A DNA stretch of 6,655 nt from an uncultured Neisseria sp. (GTDB taxonomy: Bacteria > Pseudomonadota > Gammaproteobacteria > Burkholderiales > Neisseriaceae): positions 1-6,655 of the forward strand of contig CAKMQH010000288.1 in the NCBI GenBank assembly GCA_927911515.1, written 5' to 3'. Below are positions 1 through 4,635 of the stretch, piece after piece. The translations under genes and the position numbers were made by a program. Position 1 is the first letter of the stretch; each line of letters starts with the position of its first letter. The notes beneath the pieces were generated by a model, which saw only the letters and a list, made by a program, of their open reading frames with translations, ran no database searches and was not told the DNA's origin.

Positions 1-38
1 TGATCTTGATTCACGACGCAGTCGCGAAGTGATGAAAT

Positions 39-116
39 GCACCGTAGCTCAGTTGGACTAGAGTATCTGGCTACGAACCAGAGGGTCGGGCGTTCGAATC
101 GCTCCGGGGTGCGCCA
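39..116 (+). tRNA. tRNA-Arg (anticodon ACG), with apparent one-base indels
   Basis: Decodes CGN arginine codons; A34 of an ACG anticodon is normally edited to inosine by TadA. The anticodon arm is clean: stem 66-70 pairs with 78-82, loop 71-77 carries ACG at 73-75. The T arm (GGGCG/CGCTC, one G-U pair) and an encoded CCA end (114-116) are also intact. The acceptor stem is not: the 5' strand reads GCACCG where seven bases are needed, and the 3' strand reads CGGGGTGC, eight bases. The expected pair is GCACCCG/CGGGTGC, so one C is missing on one side and one G added on the other. The D loop has one more base than usual (a C near 58). Identity is certain; whether the gene is functional as written is not, and reading errors are the likely cause. 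tRNA-Glu follows 13 bases later, so the two are probably co-transcribed. Confidence 0.86.
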
Positions 117-129
117 ACAAAACTTATCC

Positions 130-205
130 GCGCCCATCGTCTGCGGTTAGGACATCGCCCTTTCACGGGCGGTAACCGGGGTTCGATTCCCCGTGGGGCG
201 TGCCA
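130..205 (+). tRNA. tRNA-Glu (anticodon TTC), with apparent one-base indels
   Basis: Decodes GAA/GAG. Loop CTTTCAC (160-166) carries TTC, the T arm CGGGG-TTCGATT-CCCCG is perfect, and CCA is encoded at 203-205. Three positions depart from the standard fold. The D arm reads GTCT-GCGGTTA-GGAC, lacking the near-universal A14 after GTCT. The anticodon stem 3' side reads GGGCGG where GGCGG pairs with TCGCC. The acceptor 3' strand reads TGGGGCGT, eight bases, against the seven-base GCGCCCA (which would end in a G-U pair). One deletion and two insertions of G in G runs match the pattern in the neighbouring tRNA-Arg. Either the gene is decaying or, more likely, the sequence has errors here. A good terminator follows 8 bases downstream. 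Confidence 0.86.
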
Positions 206-212
206 AATTCTT

Positions 213-244
213 AAAGCACAGTTTAAACAAACTGTGGCTTTTTT
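213..244 (+). terminator. Rho-independent terminator of the tRNA operon
   Basis: The left arm AAAGCACAGTTT (213-224) and right arm AAACTGTGGCTTT (229-241) form a 12-bp stem around an AAAC loop, followed by a T run (239-244). The right arm has one extra C-pairing G that the left lacks (CC reduced to C near 217), leaving a bulge; restoring it would give a perfect 13-bp stem. Confidence 0.85.
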
Positions 245-282
245 CTTTGCTATTTAAAAATTCATCACAAACACAGCCGACT

Positions 283-385
283 TATAGTGGATTAAATTTA
301 AATCAGGACAAGGCGACGAAGCCGCAGACAGTACAAATAGTACGGCAAGGCGAGGCACGCGTACTGGTTAAATTTATCCACTATA
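283..385. repeat. Correia repeat enclosed element (CREE), short 103-bp form
   Basis: It begins TATAGTGGATTAAATTTAA and ends with the inverse TTAAATTTATCCACTATA, bounded by TA, as is typical of this Neisseria miniature element. The interior (302-345) is nearly identical to that of the second copy at 6523, but the next ~50 bases present there are absent, which defines the short, internally deleted class. The right arm lacks single bases compared with the left arm and with the second copy (for example GGCACGCGTA against GGCAACGCCGTA). In the family, the terminal repeats can supply promoter elements and act as RNase III sites when transcribed. Here it lies between the tRNA terminator and the 3' end of the polyamine-binding gene. 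Confidence 0.92.
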
Positions 386-488
386 CTTTAAACCAAACCA
401 ACACAAACAAACCACAGCCAAATCCAATATCAAAACAACACCTCACTCAAGCTCAATCCATACACACCACTCTAAAACCAAAATAAGA
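386..488. other. A/C-rich, nearly G-free intergenic tract
   Basis: From 386 to 486 the plus strand has only two G residues (417 and 451). I see no gene, no repeat unit and no promoter. The stretch from the tRNA terminator to the polyamine-binding gene otherwise holds only the Correia element and the hairpin at 489-531. An open frame crosses it but has no ribosome site and a low-complexity product. Confidence 0.7.
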
Positions 489-531
489 AAAGGTCGTCTG
501 AACCCTAATCCAAGGTTTTCAGACGACCTTT
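489..531. terminator. Inverted DNA uptake sequence pair, bidirectional terminator
   Basis: AGGTCGTCTGAA at 491-502 and its inverse TTCAGACGACCT at 518-529 sit in a perfect 14-bp stem (489-502 with 518-531) with a 15-base loop. It lies 14 bases past the stop codon of the minus-strand polyamine-binding gene, and the minus-strand read-out after the stem is T-rich (TTTTCTTATTT). Paired uptake sequences serving as terminators are well known in Neisseria. The 12-mer is the mucosa-type dialect. Confidence 0.88.
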
Positions 532-545
532 CAAACATCAAACGA

Positions 546-1688
546 TTAGTTTGAACCGACTTTGATTTTCTGCCACAGATTGACCGACAGCTTCTTCGCA
601 TCCGAACTCATTTGCGGCATAACGAAACCGTTTTTCATATCTTCCGCAGTCGGGAAAATGGAGCGGGTGTTAACCAACTCGGCAGGCATTTTCTCGCGCG
701 CCGGTTTGCTTGCAGGCGCGAAGGTAACAGCAATACCGTTTTTCGCCGCAACTTCAGGATCAAGCGTGTAGTTGATGTATTTGTGGGCATTGGCGATGTT
801 TTTCGCATCAGCAGGAATCAGCCAAGACTCAATCCAGAAACCCATGCCTTTCGGCGTCAAGACTTCAATGCCGACGTTGTTTTTCACTTCTTCAGAACGG
901 GCTTTCGCCAAGTTCAAGTCGCCGCCGTTACCCGCTGCGAGACAGATGTCGCCGCGCGCCAGCTCGTCAATAATAGAAGGGCTGAAACGTTTTACATCAG
1001 GACGGATGGTTTTCAGCACTTCCGCCGCTGCTTTCAAATCATCAGGATTTGTACCTTTAGGATCTTTACCCAAATAGTTCAACAAAATCGGGAACATTTC
1101 GCTCGGCGTATCCCACAAGGCGATACCGCATGATTTCAGCTTATTGGTGTATTCGGGTTTGAACAGCAAATCCCAGCCGTTTTCAGGCAGCTTGCCACCC
1201 AAAAGCTCCTTACCCTTCGCCGTAATCGCCAAAGTGTTGACACCGGAGAAATAAGGAACGGCATACTGGTTGCCCGGATCGGCAGTTTCCAGCATTTTCA
1301 ACAACTCGGGATCGATGTTTTTGTAATTAGGAATCAAGTCTTTATTGACTTTCTGATAAGCACCCGCTTCGATTTGGCGGGGCAGGAAAGCGATACCGGG
1401 AACGACCAAATCATAGCCGGATTTGCCGGTCAGCATTTTGGCTTCGAGGGTCTCGTTGTTTTCGTAAAGGTCGTAGGTCAGCTTCAGATTATTGGCTTTT
1501 TTGAAGTCTTCAACGGTACTCTCGTCAACGTAGTTCGACCAGTTGTAGATATTCAAAGTATCGGTGGCGGCTGCTTCGGCATTGGCAGCAGGCGCGCTGC
1601 CTGCTTGAGGTTGCTCGGTTTTTTTCTCGCCACCGCCGCAAGCGGCCAGCGATAATGCCGCCAATACGGCTAATACGGATTTTTTCAT
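546..1688 (-). CDS. potF: PotF/PotD-type polyamine ABC transporter substrate-binding lipoprotein
   Basis: Captures a polyamine (putrescine or spermidine class) outside the inner membrane and hands it to an ABC permease. 380 residues. The start at 1688 gives MKKSVLAVLAALSLAAC, a lipoprotein signal with lipobox LAAC (lipidated Cys17), and an AGGA ribosome site lies 10 bases upstream. An in-frame ATG 24 codons earlier would bury the signal and is rejected. A low-complexity linker (about 20-43) precedes the periplasmic binding fold. YNWSNY (48-53) matches the PotF/PotD ligand motif; KLKSCG (183-188) and the GDIC...GGD block (246-257, Asp257) resemble E. coli PotF. Several PotF pocket positions differ: Gly98 for Ser85, Asn254 for Trp244, Glu287 for Asp278. 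Ligand choice is therefore unsure, and Neisseria annotations often call such paralogues PotD. No permease or ATPase genes are adjacent, so it is an orphan binding protein here. Confidence 0.92.
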   Translation of the reverse strand: MKKSVLAVLAALSLAACGGGEKKTEQPQAGSAPAANAEAAATDTLNIYNWSNYVDESTVEDFKKANNLKLTYDLYENNETLEAKMLTGKSGYDLVVPGIAFLPRQIEAGAYQKVNKDLIPNYKNIDPELLKMLETADPGNQYAVPYFSGVNTLAITAKGKELLGGKLPENGWDLLFKPEYTNKLKSCGIALWDTPSEMFPILLNYLGKDPKGTNPDDLKAAAEVLKTIRPDVKRFSPSIIDELARGDICLAAGNGGDLNLAKARSEEVKNNVGIEVLTPKGMGFWIESWLIPADAKNIANAHKYINYTLDPEVAAKNGIAVTFAPASKPAREKMPAELVNTRSIFPTAEDMKNGFVMPQMSSDAKKLSVNLWQKIKVGSN

Positions 1689-1769
1689 ACGGGCAGATTC
1701 CTGATGAAAGATTGTTAACAGAAAATGAACACTCTGCACCCCATCAATACCCCGGCGCAAAGCGGGGCT

Positions 1770-1797
1770 ATTGTAATGGAAGTAGGTGAGAACTCAA
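1770..1797 (-). promoter_or_regulatory. Probable sigma-70 promoter of the polyamine-binding gene
   Basis: Read on the minus strand: -35 TTGAGT (1792-1797), a 16-base gap and -10 TACAAT (1770-1775), five of six to consensus. Transcription would begin near 1763, leaving a leader of about 75 bases. An imperfect inverted repeat, ATACCCCG...CGGGGcTAT (1747-1771), overlaps the -10 edge and start site; it could be an operator, but that is only inference. Confidence 0.45.
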
Positions 1798-1896
1798 AGC
1801 AATATCTGACTGATTTTTATTGAAATAAGGCACGATTTCTTAGACTCGGAAAAACGGCGTTGCGCAAGATGTCGTTTTTGGGCAAAATACGGGCGA

Positions 1897-1910
1897 TTTG
1901 CGCGCGCAAA
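1897..1910. promoter_or_regulatory. Perfect 14-bp palindrome in the rpsT leader region
   Basis: TTTGCGCGCGCAAA is its own reverse complement. It lies 80 bases before the rpsT start. TTGCGC recurs at 1860 (inside the palindrome TTGCGCAA) and at 1951. This may be a protein-binding site, but the hexamer could also be a promoter part or chance; no convincing -10/-35 pair was found with it. Confidence 0.35.
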
Positions 1911-1990
1911 CAGAGAAAATACTTGCATATAGAGAAATCTGTCTTTAAAATTGCGCGTTTACAGAATTTATTTTTCAGGAGATATTCAAT

Positions 1991-2254
1991 ATGGCAAACA
2001 GCGCACAAGCCCGCAAACGTGCCCGCCAATCGGTTAAACAACGCGCCCACAACGCCAGCCTGCGTACCGCATTCCGTACCGCAGTAAAAAAAGTGTTGAA
2101 AGCAGTTGAAGCCGGCGACAAAGCTGCTGCTCAAGCAGTTTACCAAGAGTCCGTTAAAGTCATCGACCGTATCGCTGACAAAGGCGTATTCCACAAAAAC
2201 AAAGCAGCCCGCCATAAGAGCCGTCTGTCTGCCAAAGTAAAAGCATTGGCTTAA
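1991..2254 (+). CDS. rpsT: 30S ribosomal protein S20
   Basis: Binds 16S rRNA early in 30S subunit assembly. The 87-residue length is normal for S20. The protein is very rich in Lys, Arg and Ala and begins [13 protein letters not shown], the conserved S20 N-terminus, followed by the helical-bundle pattern and the family segment [14 protein letters not shown] near the C-terminus (66-79). The start is set by a strong AGGAG (1977-1981) nine bases before the ATG. It stands alone: the gene upstream is divergent, and pldA begins 250 bases later beyond a hairpin. In other bacteria S20 represses its own translation through the leader; the leader here is AT-rich near the ribosome site, but I cannot identify such an element. 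Confidence 0.98.
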
Positions 2255-2310
2255 TCTTTCCTGCCATAGTCTTGGTGTTTTATCACGTCGGGACAGGCAA
2301 GCAGATAACG

Positions 2311-2342
2311 ATGCCCCTGAGGTCTTAACCTTTCAGGGGCAT
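2311..2342 (+). terminator. Hairpin after rpsT, possible terminator
   Basis: ATGCCCCTGA (2311-2320) pairs with TCAGGGGCAT (2333-2342), a perfect 10-bp stem, with a further GGT/ACC pairing inside. It begins 56 bases past the rpsT stop. There is no T run after it, so termination is likely but not certain; it could instead stabilise the mRNA 3' end. Confidence 0.5.
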
Positions 2343-2373
2343 TGCCGTATGTGGTGCAAGTTGATGTAAACTT

Positions 2374-2385
2374 TTCAGACGACCT
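2374..2385 (-). other. DNA uptake sequence (minus orientation)
   Basis: TTCAGACGACCT, exact inverse of AGGTCGTCTGAA. It is paired with the copy at 2461, 75 bases away, between rpsT and pldA. The extended match is TTTTCAGACGACCT. The spacing is long for a terminator. Confidence 0.85.
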
Positions 2386-2460
2386 GCTGTAACACCGGCG
2401 CAAGGCGTTAAAATGCGGTTTAATCTGTTTTTCAAACGATTAATCCCGATTTTCAGGCAA

Positions 2461-2472
2461 AGGTCGTCTGAA
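2461..2472 (+). other. DNA uptake sequence (plus orientation)
   Basis: AGGTCGTCTGAA, exact, in the context AGGTCGTCTGAAAA. It lies 32 bases before the pldA start. With the inverse copy at 2374 it could form a 14-bp stem around a 75-base loop in the pldA leader. The segment between the two copies has no promoter I can support. Confidence 0.85.
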
Positions 2473-2504
2473 AACACCCAATCGGCAATCCCATAAATGA
2501 AACG

Positions 2505-3713
2505 ATGAATAAGATGTTGAAACATAATCCGGCGCAAAGCGATGCCCTAAAGAACAAAAAACCGTCATTAGCCAAATGTCGGCGCGCTTTGATGCTTATC
2601 CTTATCGGCGGAACAGCCGCCCCTGTCGCCTATGCCGACACGGCTTTGCAATGCACTTCCATTCAAGACAATGCCACCCGTTTGGCGTGTTACGACAGCA
2701 TTTATTCAGCTCAACTGCCGCCGCAAGCTCCGCTGCCCGTCCTTCGCGAAGAAACCGCCAAAGTACTGGTCGATTTACCCAAAACCATCAGCACCAGCCG
2801 CGAGAAAAAAGCGGCGACGATTGTGTTTGACGAAAATAAAGAACAATCCACCCTTTCGGAAGATAATCTCCGCACCACAGCCGATGCCTACACGCCGCTG
2901 AGCCTGATGTACGATTTGGACAAAAACGACTCGCGCGGCTTATTGAGCGTGCGCGAGCACAATCCCATGTACCTGATGCCCGCCTGGTACAACAGCTCGC
3001 CCAACCTGCATCCCCATTCCCCTTCGCGCGGCACGACCAATCAGGAAAAATTCAGCGAACAGAAACACATAGAAACCAAACTGCAAGTTTCGTTCAAAAG
3101 CAAAATCGCCGAAGATTTGTTTAAAACCCGCGCGGATTTGTGGTTCGGCTACACCCAAAAATCCGATTGGCAGATTTACAACCAAGGCAGAAAATCCGCG
3201 CCGTTCCGCAACACCGATTACGAACCCGAAATCTTCCTGACCCAGCCCGTGAAGGCAGATTTACCGTTCGACGGCAAACTGCGCATGGTCGGCGCAGGCT
3301 TCGTCCACCAATCCAACGGACAAAGCCGCCCCGAATCCCGCTCATGGAACCGCGTTTACGCATTGGCAGGGATGGAATGGGGCAAACTGACCGTTATCCC
3401 GCGCGTGTGGATGCGGGCATTCGATCAGACCGGCGAAAACAACGACAATCCCGACATTACCGACTACATGGGTCATGGCGATTTGAAGCTGCAATACCGT
3501 CTGAATGACAAACAAAATATTTCGTCCCTGCTGCGCTACAACCCCAAAACCGGACACGGCGCGGTTGAAGCCGCCTATACCTTCCCGATTAAAGGCAAAC
3601 TCAAAGGCGTCGTGCGCGGCTTTCACGGCTACGGCGAAAGCCTGATTGATTACAACCACAAACAAAACGGCATCGGCATCGGCCTGATGTTCAACGACTG
3701 GGATGGAATTTGA
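2505..3713 (+). CDS. pldA: Outer membrane phospholipase A (OMPLA)
   Basis: A calcium-dependent beta-barrel enzyme that removes acyl chains from phospholipids that reach the outer leaflet of the outer membrane; usually active as a dimer. The OMPLA catalytic set is present: His268 and Ser270 in GFVHQSNGQ, and Asn282 in SRSWNRVY. The 402-residue protein shares long stretches with meningococcal PldA as I recall it, including YTPLSLMYDLDKND and REHNPMYLMP. A signal peptide with hydrophobic core at about 29-38 ends near AYA-D (44/45). After it comes the Neisseria-type extension with the LxCYD-like motif RLACYD (59-64) and a variable linker to about 125, then the barrel to the C-terminus. The start is uncertain: no good ribosome site precedes 2505, and ATGs at 2514 and 2592 are in frame; 2592 would leave a very short n-region. 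The reading frame is intact. Confidence 0.96.
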   Translation: MNKMLKHNPAQSDALKNKKPSLAKCRRALMLILIGGTAAPVAYADTALQCTSIQDNATRLACYDSIYSAQLPPQAPLPVLREETAKVLVDLPKTISTSREKKAATIVFDENKEQSTLSEDNLRTTADAYTPLSLMYDLDKNDSRGLLSVREHNPMYLMPAWYNSSPNLHPHSPSRGTTNQEKFSEQKHIETKLQVSFKSKIAEDLFKTRADLWFGYTQKSDWQIYNQGRKSAPFRNTDYEPEIFLTQPVKADLPFDGKLRMVGAGFVHQSNGQSRPESRSWNRVYALAGMEWGKLTVIPRVWMRAFDQTGENNDNPDITDYMGHGDLKLQYRLNDKQNISSLLRYNPKTGHGAVEAAYTFPIKGKLKGVVRGFHGYGESLIDYNHKQNGIGIGLMFNDWDGI

Positions 3714-3726
3714 CGCTCTACCCTGT

Positions 3727-3771
3727 TTTCAGACGACCTTTGGTACCATGTTGCACACAGGTCGTCTGAAA
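3727..3771. terminator. Inverted DNA uptake sequence pair after pldA
   Basis: TTCAGACGACCT (3728-3739) and AGGTCGTCTGAA (3759-3770) form a 13-bp stem (3727-3739 with 3759-3771) with a 19-base loop, 14 bases after the pldA stop. The pair is arranged inside-out relative to the other hairpins, so neither strand gains a T run after the stem. It may end pldA transcripts weakly or serve mainly for DNA uptake. Confidence 0.6.
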
Positions 3772-3811
3772 GCAAAACAAACCGCTCCCCATATTAAAAA
3801 CACTCGTTTCC

Positions 3812-3849
3812 TATCGCCCAAACGCGTATAATGCAAGGTTTGGGCGATA
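3812..3849 (+). promoter_or_regulatory. Promoter of the DUF502 gene within a perfect 12-bp inverted repeat
   Basis: A consensus -10 box TATAAT lies at 3827-3832, 38 bases before the gene's ATG. It is flanked by TATCGCCCAAAC (3812-3823) and its exact inverse GTTTGGGCGATA (3838-3849), with 14 bases between. There is no good -35 match at 16-18 bases. The start point would fall near 3839, in the right arm, so the repeat is better read as a DNA site (operator) than as an RNA hairpin. A regulator-dependent promoter would fit the missing -35, but this is inference. Confidence 0.55.
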
Positions 3850-3870
3850 TTTGTCGGAATAACACATAAG

Positions 3871-4572
3871 ATGACAGAACAAACGGCCGAAGGCGGAAAA
3901 GTTGCCAAGGCATTAAAAAAATATCTGATTACAGGCATGTTGGTGTGGCTGCCGATAGCCGTAACCATTTGGGCGGTCAGCTACATCATATCTGCCGCCG
4001 ACCGGCTGATCAGTCTGCTGCCCGAGCAATGGCAGCCTCAATATTTCTGGGGATTCAACATTCCCGGCTTGGGCATTATTGCCGCCATTGTCGTCTTGTT
4101 TCTGACCGGCGTGTTCGCCGCCAACGTTTTGGGACGTCAAATCCTCGCCGCATGGGACAGCCTGCTGGGACGGATTCCCGTCGTCAAATCTATCTATTCC
4201 AGCGTCAAAAAAGTATCCGAGTCTCTGCTTTCCGACAGCAGCCGCTCGTTCAGAACGCCCGTGCTGGTTCCGTTCCCGCAGCCTAATATTTGGACGATTG
4301 CCTTTGTTTCAGGACACATCCCCGACAAACTCAAAGGCAGCCTGCCGCACGATGACGACTATCTTTCCGTCTATGTGCCGACCACGCCCAACCCGACCGG
4401 CGGCTATTACATCATGGTAAAAAAGAGCGACGTGCGCGAACTCGATATGAGCGTGGACGAAGCATTGAAATATGTGATTTCGCTGGGTATGGTGATGCCG
4501 GATGAGTTTCGGGTCAAGGCTTTGGCAGAAAACAGGTCGTCTGAAAACGGCGATACAGAACAAAGCAATTAA
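3871..4572 (+). CDS. DUF502 family inner membrane protein
   Basis: Function unknown; the family (Pfam DUF502) is widespread in proteobacteria and in related forms in plants. 233 residues. Two membrane spans are clear, about 18-40 and 65-87, separated by a short loop containing PGLG. They are followed by the family segments RIPVVKSIYSSVKKV (101-115) and VPTTPNPTGGYY (169-180). The N-terminus is short and basic, and the soluble C-terminal domain is probably cytoplasmic. The start at 3871 gives a normal length, though only a weak GGA 12 bases upstream resembles a ribosome site. The last ~14 residues are polar and hold a DNA uptake sequence read in frame as NRSSEN, so the tail is unlikely to be constrained. 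aspS begins 63 bases downstream; proximity to aspS is familiar in beta-proteobacteria but does not reveal a role. Confidence 0.92.
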   Translation: MTEQTAEGGKVAKALKKYLITGMLVWLPIAVTIWAVSYIISAADRLISLLPEQWQPQYFWGFNIPGLGIIAAIVVLFLTGVFAANVLGRQILAAWDSLLGRIPVVKSIYSSVKKVSESLLSDSSRSFRTPVLVPFPQPNIWTIAFVSGHIPDKLKGSLPHDDDYLSVYVPTTPNPTGGYYIMVKKSDVRELDMSVDEALKYVISLGMVMPDEFRVKALAENRSSENGDTEQSN

Positions 4573-4596
4573 GGTGTCTTTTTCAGACGACCTTTT
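4534..4596 (+). terminator. Uptake-sequence hairpin between the DUF502 gene and aspS, 5' arm inside the coding region
   Basis: AGGTCGTCTGAA at 4534-4545 lies within the last codons of the DUF502 gene, and TTCAGACGACCT at 4582-4593 lies after its stop. They form a 14-bp stem (4534-4547 with 4580-4593) around a 32-base loop, followed by TTTTCCTTCTTTTC. Shape and T-rich tail suggest a terminator or attenuator ahead of aspS. Ribosomes finishing the DUF502 frame would cover the 5' arm. Confidence 0.7.
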
Positions 4597-4635
4597 CCTT
4601 CTTTTCAAATTGAACAATATAAAAAGGTGATTTTT

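Noticed and set aside
1..38. Possible 3' end of a preceding tRNA or a promoter for the tRNA pair
   Set aside because: No T arm or CCA end is visible; TTGATT at 6-11 has no acceptable -10 partner, and only 38 bases are available.
193..486. Plus-strand open frame of 97 codons after tRNA-Glu
   Set aside because: It begins inside the tRNA, runs through the terminator and the Correia element, has no ribosome site and has a low-complexity Asn/Gln/Thr-rich product.
1689..1760. Longer N-terminus for the polyamine-binding protein
   Set aside because: It would place 24 residues before a complete lipoprotein signal; the downstream ATG has its own AGGA at suitable distance, and the predicted transcript start near 1763 would leave almost no leader for the longer form.
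1817..2215. 132-codon frame antisense to rpsT
   Set aside because: It overlaps a certain ribosomal protein gene; its Cys/Phe-rich product looks like a shadow translation.
3493..3504. Uptake-like ACCGTCTGAA inside pldA
   Set aside because: It differs from the local dialect at key positions and is explained by conserved codons (YRLND).
4618..4623. TATAAA as an aspS -10 box
   Set aside because: Transcription would start only about 6 bases before the ATG, removing the AAGG ribosome site, and no -35 partner is present.
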